The notes: generated by a model not told the origin, from the letters alone. A DNA stretch of 64,000 nucleotides from Puniceibacterium sediminis (GCF_900188035.1 NZ_FZNN01000011.1:1-64000); one strand, 5' to 3'; numbered from the stretch's first letter, positions 7,938-17,488 are shown. Numbers and translations are program-made.

Positions 7938-8099
7938 TCAGCGGCCGTAAACGGCTTGTTTGGCGATTTTTTCTGCATCGCCCGGATGGATTTCTAGGTC
8001 GAGTGCCACATCAAGCGGCATCTGGCGCAGCGCCTTGACGGTGCGGCGGTATTCGGCACGTTTTGCTACGCGGCTCTGAAGGCTGGAGAGCAGGTTCAT
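7938..8099 (-). CDS. Small DUF1127-like protein (53 aa), copy 1
   Basis: A 53-residue protein (MNLLSSLQSRVAKRAEYRRT ... IAKQAVYGR) with a strong AAGGAGA site before the ATG at 8099. It shares length, a Y-R-x-T-x-x-A-L-R core and the C-terminal A-V-Y-G with the protein at 7709-7870, so the two arose by tandem duplication. They lie 67 bases apart on the same strand and may be cotranscribed. Function is unknown; the family is often basic and stress- or nutrient-regulated. Confidence 0.75.
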   Translation of the reverse strand: MNLLSSLQSRVAKRAEYRRTVKALRQMPLDVALDLEIHPGDAEKIAKQAVYGR

Positions 8100-8270
8100 G
8101 GTGTGTCTCCTTGGGTCTGTGTTGTTTCTGTTGCCGCTAACATAGGCTTGCTGCGCTGCAGCACAACTGACGTATCTCCAAGGCCGCCATGCACCAAACG
8201 CAAAGCTAAATTTAGAATTTGGTAAAACTTTGGGAGTAATACCGTCGCCACTACGCACAGGAGAATCCTG

Positions 8271-8549
8271 ATGGACAGCTTAAAAATAGGCGAAAGCGCA
8301 GGACGGTCGGGTAAAAGCCTGCCCCCCGCGCAACCGGTGGCTCAAACGGCTACCTTTAACCATGAAATGAATTCTATGCAGCCCGCTCGCGGGCTGACGG
8401 GCCGAACGCCCGCTGCACACGAACTGCAGTCTGGCGCCGCGATGGCCGCGCAACTCTCCGCTCCTCCAGCAGTTTCCATCACCCCACTCTCCGTTGCGGC
8501 GGCAGGGTATGGATCGGCGCGGGCGGCGCTTGGCATCGGCATCGACTAG
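8271..8549 (+). CDS. Hypothetical protein, 92 aa
   Basis: I do not recognise this protein. It has an AGGAGA ribosome site eight bases before the ATG at 8271, and is rich in Ala, Pro, Ser and Gln with no membrane segment, cysteine or catalytic motif. The C-terminus is AAGYGSARAALGIGID. It is divergent from the DUF1127 pair and convergent with marC. The good start site and lack of a better gene on the other strand are the main reasons to list it. Confidence 0.45.
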   Translation: MDSLKIGESAGRSGKSLPPAQPVAQTATFNHEMNSMQPARGLTGRTPAAHELQSGAAMAAQLSAPPAVSITPLSVAAAGYGSARAALGIGID

Positions 8550-8714
8550 TAGTCGCGGGGGCGCCCTGAAAGCTTTCATTCATCAGGATCAAAGATCGGA
8601 TGCATGAGGCTGTTCCGCAAAATGCGGGGCGCAGACGGAACGCTGACGGCGCAAGAGATACTGAAATGGTCGGCGGATGCGTGGAAATCACGTTTCCGCC
8701 GATTTTTGATGGGA

Positions 8715-9350
8715 TCACAGGCCAGCGTGAGGTGCCAGCGCACCGACGCGAACCAGCCCGCCCAGCACGGCATCCACGGCGACGGCCGCCAGTATCATGC
8801 CCATCACGCGGCTTATGATCGATGCACCGGCATGGCCGATCACCCGGAAGATCGGGTTGGCCAGCAGCAGCATGGCCAGAGTCGCCAACAGCACCAGCGT
8901 CATGATTGATGCAGTTACGGCCTGATGCGCGATGGAAAATCGGTCATTATCGGTGAGTACGACCACGGCGAGCATGGCACCGGGTGATGCAATCGACGGA
9001 ATCGCTACGGGGTGAATTGCGGTCTGGGTGGAAGAGGCGCTATCAGCCAGGTCGGTTTCGGGCTTGGCCGGGCCAAAGATCATGCTGATCGCAAACAGGA
9101 AAAGCACCATGCCACCGGCGATCTGAAACGAGGCAAGGCTTAGGCCAAGCGCCTCGAGCACGATCTGACCGGCGAGGATGAAGATGAGAAGGACCCCAAA
9201 GGACACCGCGACTGCCTTGAACGCCACCGCCCGACGGGCGGTGGCGCCCATCCCGGCCGTGACAGCCAGAAAGACAGGCAGTGTGCCGATGGGGTCGATC
9301 ACCACCCAGAGGGTGATGAGTTCGCTTAGAATCTGGTTGTACGACAGCAA
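8715..9350 (-). CDS. MarC-family integral membrane protein
   Basis: A 211-residue protein with six predicted membrane helices, matching the MarC family (UPF0056): an ELITLWVVIDPIGTLPVFLAV opening helix, an FQIAGGMVLFLFAISM helix, and the conserved PLAIPxxxxPGA-type turn seen here as PVAIPSIASPGAM. The family lies in the inner membrane; despite the name it is not shown to confer multiple drug resistance, and its substrate is unknown. It lies 31 bases downstream of gap on the same strand and may be read through from it. Confidence 0.9.
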   Translation of the reverse strand: MLSYNQILSELITLWVVIDPIGTLPVFLAVTAGMGATARRAVAFKAVAVSFGVLLIFILAGQIVLEALGLSLASFQIAGGMVLFLFAISMIFGPAKPETDLADSASSTQTAIHPVAIPSIASPGAMLAVVVLTDNDRFSIAHQAVTASIMTLVLLATLAMLLLANPIFRVIGHAGASIISRVMGMILAAVAVDAVLGGLVRVGALAPHAGL

Positions 9351-9381
9351 CGAAGGTCCTCCTGTACTGCCGCACCTGTAA

Positions 9382-10386
9382 TCAGATCAGTTTGCCCATC
9401 GCAACGGCGGTATCTGCCATGCGGTTGGAAAAGCCCCATTCGTTGTCATACCAAGTAAGGATGCGGCACAGCGTGCCATCCATGACCTTGGTCTGGTCAG
9501 TGGCAAAGATCGACGAATGCGGATCGTGGTTGAAGTCCATGCTGACCAGCTTGGAATCGGTTACGCCCAGAATACCCTTGAGCGGACCCTCGGCAGCTGC
9601 GGCGTGGATCGCCTCGTTGATCTCGGCCACGGTGGTTGCGCGCGATGCCTCGAAGGTCAGATCAACGACGGACACGTTCGGTGTGGGGACGCGAATGGCG
9701 ACGCCGTCGAGTTTGCCTTTCAGTTCGGGCAGCACCAGACCAACGGCTTTGGCGGCACCGGTCGAAGTCGGGATCATGTTCAGCGCCGCGGCGCGTGCGC
9801 GATAAAGATCACTGTGCATCGTGTCCAGCGTCGGCTGATCGCCGGTGTAGCTGTGGATCGTGGTCATGAAGCCGCGGTTGATCCCGATCAGGTCATTCAG
9901 CACCTTGGCGACGGGCGACAGGCAGTTGGTTGTGCAGGACGCGTTCGAGACGATGATATCGTCCTTGGTCAGAGTGTCGTGATTCACGCCGTATACGATC
10001 GTCTTGTCCGCGTCGGTGCCGGGTGCCGAAATCAGTACGCGCGACGCGCCGTTTTGCAGGTGGGCCTGACATTTTTCCTTGCTGGTGAAGATGCCGGTGC
10101 ATTCCATCACTACGTCGACGTCAGCCCAGGGCAGGTCGGCCGGATTGCGCAGTGCCGTCACCCGGATCGGACCGCGGCCTACGTCGATGGTATCGTCGGT
10201 GGTCTTCACCTCAGCGGGGAAACGGCCGTGCACGCTGTCATAGCGCAGCAGGTGGGCGTTGGTCTCGACCGGGCCGAGATCGTTGATCGCGACGACCTCG
10301 ATATCGGTGCGGCCCGATTCAATGATAGCGCGCAGTACGTTGCGGCCGATACGTCCAAATCCGTTGATGGCAACCTTGGTGGTCAT
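9382..10386 (-). CDS. gap: Type I glyceraldehyde-3-phosphate dehydrogenase
   Basis: A 334-residue tetrameric enzyme that oxidises and phosphorylates glyceraldehyde 3-phosphate to 1,3-bisphosphoglycerate in glycolysis or the reverse in gluconeogenesis. The NAD-binding [10 protein letters not shown] opens the protein; the catalytic cysteine is C151 in [20 protein letters not shown]-like IRVPTPNVS and [12 protein letters not shown] close it. Length is exact for the family. ATG at 10386 is preceded by a purine-rich AAAGAGGGAG site. A small membrane ORF lies just upstream and marC just downstream. Confidence 0.97.
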   Translation of the reverse strand: MTTKVAINGFGRIGRNVLRAIIESGRTDIEVVAINDLGPVETNAHLLRYDSVHGRFPAEVKTTDDTIDVGRGPIRVTALRNPADLPWADVDVVMECTGIFTSKEKCQAHLQNGASRVLISAPGTDADKTIVYGVNHDTLTKDDIIVSNASCTTNCLSPVAKVLNDLIGINRGFMTTIHSYTGDQPTLDTMHSDLYRARAAALNMIPTSTGAAKAVGLVLPELKGKLDGVAIRVPTPNVSVVDLTFEASRATTVAEINEAIHAAAAEGPLKGILGVTDSKLVSMDFNHDPHSSIFATDQTKVMDGTLCRILTWYDNEWGFSNRMADTAVAMGKLI

Positions 10387-10456
10387 GGAAAGACTCCCTC
10401 TTTCTTTCGTTTTCGCGGCCAGATCGGACGGTCCGAATTTCTGTTACCGCTCGCAA

Positions 10457-10615
10457 TCAAAATGGTCCGCACACGCTGGGTGGCGGCCATGCGTCCTCAT
10501 GTCCGGAACAGCGCCGGAACGCGATCCGGTCCAGTTGGACAAGGCACTTCTTGCCAAGAAACAGCAGATGGTCCAGTGCGTAAAGCGCATAACCCCAATT
10601 GATCAGCGCAAACAT
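10457..10615 (-). CDS. Putative 52-aa single-span membrane protein upstream of gap
   Basis: On the minus strand a frame reads MFALINWGYALYALDHLLFL, then GKKCLVQLDRIAFRR and a polar tail. A hydrophobic helix followed by an F-L-x-K-K ... I-A-F motif resembles short membrane proteins that I recall beside gap in Rhodobacterales. A stop codon sits six codons before the ATG at 10615 and no good ribosome site is visible. An ATG with better spacing (about 10647) lies in a neighbouring frame and joining it would need a one-base shift. The gene may therefore be slightly broken or use a weak start. Confidence 0.35.
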   Translation of the reverse strand: MFALINWGYALYALDHLLFLGKKCLVQLDRIAFRRCSGHEDAWPPPSVCGPF

Positions 10616-10707
10616 TGCAATAGCCAGCCATCAGAGGCGTCCTGTCGGCCATTTTTTCCAGATCAAAGGTAAATTGAGCCAAAGGTTGCCAAGAGGGCAG
10701 CCCGTTG

Positions 10708-11232
10708 TCAGGTCTGGGCTGTCGCCGATCGTTCCATCAGGGGTTCGCCCAGAAGATCCTCGATCAGCAGGCTCAACAGGCCGCCGCGACCTGTCACCCC
10801 GGCTTTGCGATAGATTGCATTCAGATGCGATTTCACTGTGCCCTCGGCTGATCCTCGCAGGGCGGCAATTTCGCTGATGCTCATGCCCTTTATGGTGAAC
10901 TGCGCCACATCCTGTTCTGAGGGGGTAAGTGCCCAGAGGCGAAAATGCTCTTGAATGACGTCATGAAAGGCGCCAGCGGCGACGCTTACCTGCCGTTCCA
11001 GATGGGCCTTGCGGCGTAACAGATCCATCAGGAACCACGTCTCGATGATCACTGCGACGACAAGGGCAGCTGCGGCGGTTGCCTCGAAGAAGAAATCGCC
11101 TTTGATCAGGTTGGCCCAACTGTCCCCTATGCCGTCAAACACGACATCCGCGACGTAAAACGCCGCGCAAAGACTTTGCACGGCGATCACGAGGACCAGA
11201 GTGGCCGAAGCGTTGATATCCTTTGGCGTCAT
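10708..11232 (-). CDS. Membrane-anchored LuxR-type transcriptional regulator
   Basis: A 174-residue protein with two membrane helices (about residues 9-33 and 48-72), a short linker, then a LuxR/FixJ-type helix-turn-helix (about 100-165; LTPSEQDVAQF, SISEIAALRGSAEGTVKSH, then LNAIYRKAGV). There is no receiver or autoinducer domain, so the signal is likely sensed in or through the membrane. Its start overlaps the stop of the cytochrome b561 gene by four bases (ATGA), which points to translational coupling and joint function. Target genes are unknown; it may control its own operon or the DUF808 gene divergent from it. Confidence 0.88.
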   Translation of the reverse strand: MTPKDINASATLVLVIAVQSLCAAFYVADVVFDGIGDSWANLIKGDFFFEATAAAALVVAVIIETWFLMDLLRRKAHLERQVSVAAGAFHDVIQEHFRLWALTPSEQDVAQFTIKGMSISEIAALRGSAEGTVKSHLNAIYRKAGVTGRGGLLSLLIEDLLGEPLMERSATAQT

Positions 11233-11768
11233 GGGACGATGTTAGCATCCTGCGGAATATCTTTGACACCCGTAATCATCGCCCGGGGCAGATTGACGCC
11301 GGTACGCAGACTTTCCCAGATCACCGCGCCCACATGAATGCCAGCTGATACACCCGCCCAGATCACCAGAGTCTCGTGCAGACTTTCGACCCAGCCCGCG
11401 CCCCAATAGGCATCGGTCGTCAGCATGTATCCGGTGACAGCGATCAGGGCGATGCTGAGCAGCAGGTTCAGGATCATCAGCGCGCCCAGCGGCGAATGAC
11501 CCAGATGCACCTTCTTGCGGCCCGTGGCGATGTCGGACAGGTGCCCCATGAGCGCGGCGGGAGATGGTATGAAGGATGAGAACTTTGCCGAGCGTGGCCC
11601 GAATACCCCCCAGACCAGCCGGAGTGCGATCAGAGCGGCCAGCACGTAGCCCAAATCGTGGTGTAGGGCGCCTTCTGGGTTTGTATACAGAGCGTTGGCG
11701 ATGAAGCCGACCACAAGCGCCCAGTGAAAGACTCGTAGGAAGGGGTCCCAGATACGGTGATGCAACAT
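11229..11768 (-). CDS. Cytochrome b561-family protein
   Basis: A 179-residue membrane protein with four helices and spaced histidines that fit a di-heme cytochrome b561 (RVFHWALV, ALHHDLGYV, LGHSPLGALM, ESLHETLV and GIHVGAVIW). The family moves electrons across the inner membrane, often as the membrane subunit of a redox pair. It follows a PepSY-like gene and overlaps the LuxR gene. No separate dehydrogenase or c-type cytochrome is encoded nearby, so its partner may be the periplasmic PepSY protein or a quinone. Confidence 0.88.
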   Translation of the reverse strand: MLHHRIWDPFLRVFHWALVVGFIANALYTNPEGALHHDLGYVLAALIALRLVWGVFGPRSAKFSSFIPSPAALMGHLSDIATGRKKVHLGHSPLGALMILNLLLSIALIAVTGYMLTTDAYWGAGWVESLHETLVIWAGVSAGIHVGAVIWESLRTGVNLPRAMITGVKDIPQDANIVP

Positions 11769-11848
11769 GGAGCGGGCTCCTAAACGGTGGGAAAGGCAAA
11801 AGGTGGCGTGGCCAGAACCGGGAAGTACGCCCGGTCCCGTGCCGTCGT

Positions 11849-12094
11849 TCAGTTGCTGATCTTGGCGCGTACAACGGTCAGCGCGGCATCAAGATAAAGT
11901 TCCATCTTCTTGCCGTCCTTCATCGCATACACTTCGAACATGCCGTCCTCTACATCCACACGGCGCACCTCATATCCCTGTGCGGTCAGGGTCGAGGTAA
12001 TCTCGTCAGATTTTGCAGTATCCAGAACGACCGCGTCGGAAGCATGGGCCGCGCCGACCGCGAGCAAGAGAACAAGAGTAAGTATACGTGTCAT
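11849..12094 (-). CDS. PepSY-like periplasmic protein, 81 aa
   Basis: The protein has a signal peptide (MTRILTLVLLLAVGAAHA) and a single small PepSY-type domain (DEITSTLTAQGYEVRRVDVEDGMFEVYAMKDGKKMELYLD). PepSY domains are small exported modules found with peptidase propeptides and with heme or redox membrane proteins. The ATG at 12094 follows AAAGGACC. It begins the operon with the cytochrome b561 and LuxR genes, 80 bases apart from the former. A role in sensing or in assisting the cytochrome is inferred from context only. Confidence 0.8.
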   Translation of the reverse strand: MTRILTLVLLLAVGAAHASDAVVLDTAKSDEITSTLTAQGYEVRRVDVEDGMFEVYAMKDGKKMELYLDAALTVVRAKISN

Positions 12095-12452
12095 GAGTGG
12101 GGTCCTTTCCCAAATGGGGCCTGCGGGGCGCTTGGCCTTCCGTTGCCTGACATCTGCGCCCACATTGCCAGCCCGCAAATAGGCCCGAAGTTTCAGGAGT
12201 GCCTGAAACATGCAGTCTATAACCTGGGTTCAGACCTGCCGGACCCGGGGCCGACCCCATGCGATCTATTCGAGGTTCATGACAAATCGGCTACACAGCG
12301 GTCAGTTGCCAGCTCTTCACAAAGATACTCATCTTCCAGGTGTCGTCGGGCGGCTTGTGCTGGCGGCCCACGGCCCGGGGCGTTATGTGTCTTTGGGAAC
12401 CCGCGCCCCTTGCGAGGGGTTGATCCCAAAGTGGGACAAGAAAGGATTACGC
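12095..12452. other. Divergent intergenic region between the PepSY and DUF808 genes
   Basis: About 358 bases hold the promoters of two divergent units. I see no convincing small gene or RNA. No clear -35/-10 pair or long palindrome stands out. Confidence 0.4.
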
Positions 12453-13439
12453 ATGAGCGGTTTGCTGGCGCTACTCGATGACGTGGCGGGAATTGCCAAA
12501 ATCGCTGCAGCGTCAGTCGATGACGTGATGGGGCAGGCAATGAAGGCCGGATCCAAGGCTGCCGGTGCGGTGATAGACGATGCCGCCGTTTCGCCAAAAT
12601 ACGTTCAGGGTTTCCATCCAGCCCGCGAACTGCCGATGGTCTGGAAGATTGCCCGCGGGTCCCTGATCAACAAATTGGTATACCTTCTGCCTGTCGGCCT
12701 GCTGCTCGCCAACTTTGCGCCCTGGCTGATATCGCCACTGTTGATGCTGGGCGGCGCCTATCTTTGTTTCGAAGGGGCCGAAAAGATTTTTCACGCTCTG
12801 TTTCCGGGCGATGGACATGTCGGGACAGATGGCATGCAGGCCGATGATCCTGCTCATCTTGAGGAACAAAAGGTACAGGGGGCCATCAAGACCGATTTTA
12901 TCCTTTCCGCCGAGATCATGACCATTGCCCTGTCGGCGATCCCCGAAAGCGGGTTCTGGATGGAAGCGGCGACGCTTGCCGTCGTTGGCGTGATGATCAC
13001 GGTTGCGGTCTATGGCAGTGTTGCGCTGATCGTAAAGATGGATGACATGGGGTTGTGGCTGGCGCAGGACGGACGGTTTGGGATTACCCGCGCGTTCGGC
13101 AGGGGCACCGTCAAAGCCATGCCGGCGCTGATGCAGACGCTCACCGTCGTCGGTACGGCTGCGATGCTTTGGGTAGGCGGTTCGATCATCCTGCACGGTC
13201 TGGGTGACCTTGGCTGGCATCTGCCCAAAGAGATCATCCACCACGCAGCTGTCACTGTCGCCGACATGACCTCCGACACATTTCACAACGCTGCCGAATG
13301 GATGGCAACTGCCGCGATGGACGGGGTGTTTGGCGTGCTTCTGGGTCTGGTGCTTGTCCCCATCGGGACAAAACTGGTCTCACCACTTTGGGGTGCGGTT
13401 TTCGGTGGCAAGAAGAAGAGCGTGACTTCGGGCCATTAG
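12453..13439 (+). CDS. DUF808 family membrane protein (YedI-like)
   Basis: A 328-residue protein starting MSGLLALLDDVAGIAK, the signature of the DUF808 family, followed by SVDDVMGQAMKAGSKAAG and at least six membrane helices. Family members sit in the inner membrane and their function is unknown. The ATG at 12453 follows AAGAAAGG; the frame stays open upstream but no better ribosome site is seen there. It is divergent from the PepSY operon and ends 152 bases from the convergent LysR gene. Confidence 0.88.
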   Translation: MSGLLALLDDVAGIAKIAAASVDDVMGQAMKAGSKAAGAVIDDAAVSPKYVQGFHPARELPMVWKIARGSLINKLVYLLPVGLLLANFAPWLISPLLMLGGAYLCFEGAEKIFHALFPGDGHVGTDGMQADDPAHLEEQKVQGAIKTDFILSAEIMTIALSAIPESGFWMEAATLAVVGVMITVAVYGSVALIVKMDDMGLWLAQDGRFGITRAFGRGTVKAMPALMQTLTVVGTAAMLWVGGSIILHGLGDLGWHLPKEIIHHAAVTVADMTSDTFHNAAEWMATAAMDGVFGVLLGLVLVPIGTKLVSPLWGAVFGGKKKSVTSGH

Positions 13440-13591
13440 GTTCTGTCGTCGTTCACGCGGGCAAAGCATTCGCGCAAGCGGAGTTACCTGCCGAAGTTTT
13501 CACCCGTGGTGACGAACACATGGCCGGGACCTTCAAAGGCAAGGCGCGTTAGCTAGTGCTCCGGAGGTAGGATGGGGATGTCCATCAGGCG

Positions 13592-14572
13592 TCATCCGGC
13601 GTCTTCCTCAAGCTGATCCAACCTTTGTTCGAGCTGGGCCATCACCCGGCGCACTGCCGGGCTCGGCTCGGATTCCCGTCCGCAGATCAGAGAATATGCG
13701 GCAACCTGAATATCTTGTGCCACATCCAAAATTCGGATGTTGCTGCCCAGCCGGGATGCACTGGTGTATAGCTCGGCCACCGAGGTTGCGATCGGCGCGA
13801 TGGCATTGGTGTCGCTGATCAACCCCAGCGTCAGAAGCAGCGATGATGTACTGAGCACCCGGGCGGGCGGGGGCAGACCGCGTTCCAGAAGGTAGGTTTC
13901 TGCCGTCAGCCGCATCAACCCCCCCGGCGGTTGCATCACCCAGTCATAGGCAAGACAATCGGCGAGGCTGATGGGCGCGCGCCGCAACAGCGGATGTCCC
14001 TGACGAACGGCGAGCGAAATAGGTTCGGTCCCGATCCGGCGCAGCGTCACGGCGCGCGGATCGAGCGCGGCGGGCAGGCGGCCCAGATAGAAGTCCAGAT
14101 CGTGGCTCAGCAGCGCCTCGGCCAGTTTGTCAGAAGTATCGACCAGGACGTTGAATTCGATTTCGGGATAGGTCACTCGGATTTCGCGGATGATCGGCAG
14201 AACGATCTCCAGCCCCGGACCGGTCACCGTGCCGATCCGCACAAGGCCCCGCGCACCTGTTGTCAGCAGCGCGATTTCGTCAAAAGCGCCGTTCAGATCC
14301 TGCAGTGTGGCCCGTGCGCGCCGTGCCAGAAGTCGCCCGGCCTCGGTCAGAATGACCCCGCGGGCGTGTCGTTCATACAGCTTCGCGCCCGAGGTTTTTT
14401 CCAGTTCACCAAGCAGCCGCGAGGCGGCCGGCTGCGTCATCCCCATCTGTGTCGCAGCAGCCGAGATCTGGCCGGTTTCTTCGATCGCAATCATAAGGCG
14501 CAACTGAGGAAGGCGCAGGCCGCGCTGGATCAGTCTTGCGGTGGTGCCTGAACTCATTGTCAGCGTGTTCAT
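13592..14572 (-). CDS. gbpR: GbpR-like LysR-family regulator of sugar uptake
   Basis: A 326-residue LysR protein (HTH about residues 20-80: LPQLRLMIAIEETGQISAAA, then MTQPAASRLLGELE) with a substrate domain (about 105-310). The gene is divergent from chvE-gguAB, as is Agrobacterium gbpR, whose product activates chvE in response to L-arabinose, D-galactose and D-fucose. The family name is therefore inferred from both sequence type and position. A perfect 16-bp palindrome lies 22 bases upstream of its start and is the likely operator for autoregulation and chvE activation. Confidence 0.85.
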   Translation of the reverse strand: MNTLTMSSGTTARLIQRGLRLPQLRLMIAIEETGQISAAATQMGMTQPAASRLLGELEKTSGAKLYERHARGVILTEAGRLLARRARATLQDLNGAFDEIALLTTGARGLVRIGTVTGPGLEIVLPIIREIRVTYPEIEFNVLVDTSDKLAEALLSHDLDFYLGRLPAALDPRAVTLRRIGTEPISLAVRQGHPLLRRAPISLADCLAYDWVMQPPGGLMRLTAETYLLERGLPPPARVLSTSSLLLTLGLISDTNAIAPIATSVAELYTSASRLGSNIRILDVAQDIQVAAYSLICGRESEPSPAVRRVMAQLEQRLDQLEEDAG

Positions 14573-14593
14573 CGTCTCGTCCTGAGAAACTGC

Positions 14594-14609
14594 ATATCAT
14601 TAATGATAT
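14594..14609. promoter_or_regulatory. Perfect 16-bp palindrome, probable GbpR operator
   Basis: ATATCATTAATGATAT is fully symmetric and sits in the 206-base gap between the divergent gbpR and chvE genes. It contains a T-N11-A arrangement of the kind LysR regulators favour. The distance to chvE is about 170 bases. Confidence 0.6.
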
Positions 14610-14778
14610 ACCACTAGGCGAAATGCTGATTTGATTGCAATGGCATTGCTTGTCATCTTTCGCCCAGCAGAGTGCCGGTCAGGGAATCGTATTCAGGATT
14701 CGCCGGAACACTTTGCACATAAGGATTGCGCAGGACGAACCGATGGAGACGGTCCGTGACTGCGCCAGGGAGGAAGAC

Positions 14779-15840
14779 ATGAACGGATTCAAGACACTAC
14801 TGGCGACCACAGCTCTGGTTGCCCTCGGCTCGGCTGCCTTGGCGCAGGACGCGGGCTATGTCGGCATTGCGATGCCCACCAAATCCTCGGCCCGTTGGAT
14901 TTCCGATGGCGAGAATATGGTAAAGCAATTCGAAGCGGCCGGTTACACCACGGATCTGCAATATGCCGAAGACGACATCCCCAACCAGCTGGCCCAGATC
15001 GAAAACATGATCACCAAGGGTGTGGATGTTCTGGTGATCGCCGCCATTGATGGCACCACCCTGTCGAACGCTCTGGCCAATGCTGCGGCGTCGGATATCG
15101 ACGTTGTTGCATATGACCGTCTGATCCGTGACAGCGGCGACGTCAGCTATTATGCCACCTTCGACAACTTCAAGGTGGGCGTGCAGCAGGCGACAACGCT
15201 GGTTGACGGGCTGAATGAACGTTTTGCCGACCAGAAACCCTGGAACGTCGAACTTTTCGGCGGCAGCCCGGACGACAACAACGCCTATTTTTTCTATGAT
15301 GGTGCGATGTCTGTGCTGCAGCCCATGATTGACGCGGGTGATGTGGTCATCGGCTCGGGTCAAATGGGCATGGACAAGGTTGGCACCCTGCGCTGGGACG
15401 GCTCGGTCGCTCAGGCGCGGATGGATAACCTGCTCTCGGCCAATTACACCGACAAAAAGGTGCACGCGGTCCTGTCGCCGTATGATGGCCTTTCGATCGG
15501 GATCCTTTCGTCGCTCAAGGGCGTCGGTTATGGTTCGGGCGATATGCCGATGCCAATCGTGTCGGGTCAGGACGCCGAGATCCAGTCGGTCAAGTCGATC
15601 ATCGCGGGCGAACAGTATTCCACGATCTTCAAGGACACCCGCGAATTGGCCCGTGTCACTGTCGGCATGGTCAATGCGCTGCTTTCAGATGCAGAGCCTG
15701 AGATCAACGACACGACAACCTATGACAACGGTGTGAAGGTCGTGCCGTCCTACCTGCTGGAGCCACTGCCCGTGACCGTGACCAACTGGGAAGAACGTCT
15801 GCTGGACTCCGGTTACTACACCCGCGATCAGATCGAGTAA
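14779..15840 (+). CDS. chvE: Multiple-sugar-binding periplasmic protein ChvE
   Basis: A 353-residue periplasmic binding protein of the ribose/galactose type with a signal peptide (about residues 1-24, ending LAQ). It carries [20 protein letters not shown] at the mature N-terminus, [12 protein letters not shown], and an [11 protein letters not shown] sugar-pocket motif, all ChvE-like. It delivers pentoses and hexoses to GguAB. The ATG at 14779 follows AGGGAGGAA. It is the first gene of the sugar operon and is followed by a strong hairpin before gguA. Confidence 0.93.
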   Translation: MNGFKTLLATTALVALGSAALAQDAGYVGIAMPTKSSARWISDGENMVKQFEAAGYTTDLQYAEDDIPNQLAQIENMITKGVDVLVIAAIDGTTLSNALANAAASDIDVVAYDRLIRDSGDVSYYATFDNFKVGVQQATTLVDGLNERFADQKPWNVELFGGSPDDNNAYFFYDGAMSVLQPMIDAGDVVIGSGQMGMDKVGTLRWDGSVAQARMDNLLSANYTDKKVHAVLSPYDGLSIGILSSLKGVGYGSGDMPMPIVSGQDAEIQSVKSIIAGEQYSTIFKDTRELARVTVGMVNALLSDAEPEINDTTTYDNGVKVVPSYLLEPLPVTVTNWEERLLDSGYYTRDQIE

Positions 15841-15852
15841 TCTTCTCTCCCA

Positions 15853-15885
15853 TGACGGTGGCGGGGCAATACCGCGCCGCCGTCA
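15853..15885 (+). promoter_or_regulatory. Intercistronic hairpin between chvE and gguA
   Basis: TGACGGTGGCG pairs with CGCCGCCGTCA (one G-T pair) around an 11-base loop, 12 bases after the chvE stop. There is no T run. Such hairpins can protect the binding-protein message or reduce read-through into the ATPase gene. Confidence 0.65.
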
Positions 15886-15955
15886 ACCTGGTCCTCGCTC
15901 GCCTATGCGGGCTGGCGGGGATCCTTTTGAAGACGCTCGAAGAGGGGCAAGTCCC

Positions 15956-17488
15956 GTGTCGGTACTTTTGGAAATGCGCGCGATCACCAAGGAATTTCCC
16001 GGTGTGAAGGCGCTTGATCGCGTCAGCCTGTCGGTGGAAGACGGCGAGATCCACGCGTTGGTGGGTGAAAACGGCGCCGGAAAATCGACCCTGATGAAGG
16101 TTCTTTCGGGCGTTTATCCGCACGGAAGTTACAGCGGCGACATCGTTTATGACGGTCAGGTCAAAGCCTTCCGTGGCATCGTCGACAGCGAAGCCGAAGG
16201 CATCATCATCATCCATCAGGAATTGGCGCTGGTGCCCCTGCTGTCGATTGCCGAGAATATTTTTCTGGGCAACGAACGCAGTACACGCGGCATCATCGAC
16301 TGGCGAGAAACGAACCGCAGGGCAGGGGAATTGCTGGCCCGGGTCGGGCTCAAGGAACACCCCGAAGCGCTCGTCGATTCACTGGGTCTGGGTAAGCAGC
16401 AGCTGGTTGAGATCGCCAAGGCCCTGTCCAAGAATGTCCGCCTGCTGATCCTGGACGAGCCGACCTCGTCCCTGAATGAAACCGACAGCCAGAAACTTCT
16501 GGATCTGCTGCTGGAGTTCAAGGCGCGGGGCATTACCTCGATCCTGATTTCGCACAAGCTGAACGAGATTTCCCGCGTTGCCGACACGATCACCGTGATC
16601 CGTGACGGTGCGGCGGTCTCAAAGCTCGACTGCCGTCAGGGGATTTCAGAAGATCGCATCATCCGCGACATGGTGGGCCGATCACTGGACGACCGCTATC
16701 CGGCGCGGGACCCGAAAATCCGGCCCGAAACGGCGATGGAGGTGCGTAACTGGTGCGTCACCCATCCGCTGCATTCCGACCGACAGGTTGTCCGCGACGT
16801 GTCATTCCATGTGAAAAAAGGCGAGGTGGTCGGGATTGCCGGCCTCATGGGGGCAGGGCGTACGGAACTGGCGATGTCGCTGTTCGGGCGCTCATACGGG
16901 CAGAACATCACGGGTACCGCAGAGATCAACGGCCACAAGGTCGATCTTTCAAGCGTCCGCAAGGCGATCAACGCGGGGCTGGCCTATGCAACCGAGGACC
17001 GCAAAACCTACGGCCTTGTCCTTGACGACACCATCCGGCGCAACGTGCCACTGGCCGACCTCGAAGGGGTAGCAAGCGGCCTTGTCGTTGACCGTGCCAA
17101 AGAGGCCGCCGTCGCCAACCGCTACCGGGATCGGCTGAATATCAAGTCATCCTCGATCGAGCAGGAGACGGTGAACCTGTCGGGTGGCAATCAGCAGAAA
17201 GTCGTTCTTTCGAAATGGCTGTTCGCCGATCCGGATGTGCTGATCCTAGACGAGCCGACCCGTGGTATCGACGTCGGCGCGAAATTCGAAATCTACACGG
17301 TGATCCGCGATCTTGCCGCCACTGGTAAGGCGATCATCGTCATCTCGTCCGAATTGCCCGAACTTCTGGGGATCACGGACCGCCTTTATGTCATGAACGA
17401 AGGCCGCTTCGTGGGGGAAATGCCCACCGCTGAGGCGAGCCAGGAAAAGATCATGGCGACCATCATCAGATCGGGGGATCGCACGTGA
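15956..17488 (+). CDS. gguA: Sugar ABC transporter ATP-binding protein GguA
   Basis: A 510-residue double ATPase of the sugar importer family. The first domain has Walker [10 protein letters not shown] and Walker [12 protein letters not shown]; the second has a degenerate Walker A ([10 protein letters not shown]), an LSGGNQQKV signature and [12 protein letters not shown]. It hydrolyses ATP to drive import through GguB. I chose the GTG at 15956 behind AGAGGGG, which gives the usual [11 protein letters not shown] opening; an ATG at 15905 is less likely. The stop overlaps the gguB start by four bases. Confidence 0.93.
   Translation: MSVLLEMRAITKEFPGVKALDRVSLSVEDGEIHALVGENGAGKSTLMKVLSGVYPHGSYSGDIVYDGQVKAFRGIVDSEAEGIIIIHQELALVPLLSIAENIFLGNERSTRGIIDWRETNRRAGELLARVGLKEHPEALVDSLGLGKQQLVEIAKALSKNVRLLILDEPTSSLNETDSQKLLDLLLEFKARGITSILISHKLNEISRVADTITVIRDGAAVSKLDCRQGISEDRIIRDMVGRSLDDRYPARDPKIRPETAMEVRNWCVTHPLHSDRQVVRDVSFHVKKGEVVGIAGLMGAGRTELAMSLFGRSYGQNITGTAEINGHKVDLSSVRKAINAGLAYATEDRKTYGLVLDDTIRRNVPLADLEGVASGLVVDRAKEAAVANRYRDRLNIKSSSIEQETVNLSGGNQQKVVLSKWLFADPDVLILDEPTRGIDVGAKFEIYTVIRDLAATGKAIIVISSELPELLGITDRLYVMNEGRFVGEMPTAEASQEKIMATIIRSGDRT

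Noticed and set aside
8604-8909. Plus-strand frame opening MRLFRKMRGADGTL
   Set aside because: No ribosome site and most of it lies opposite the end of the MarC gene.
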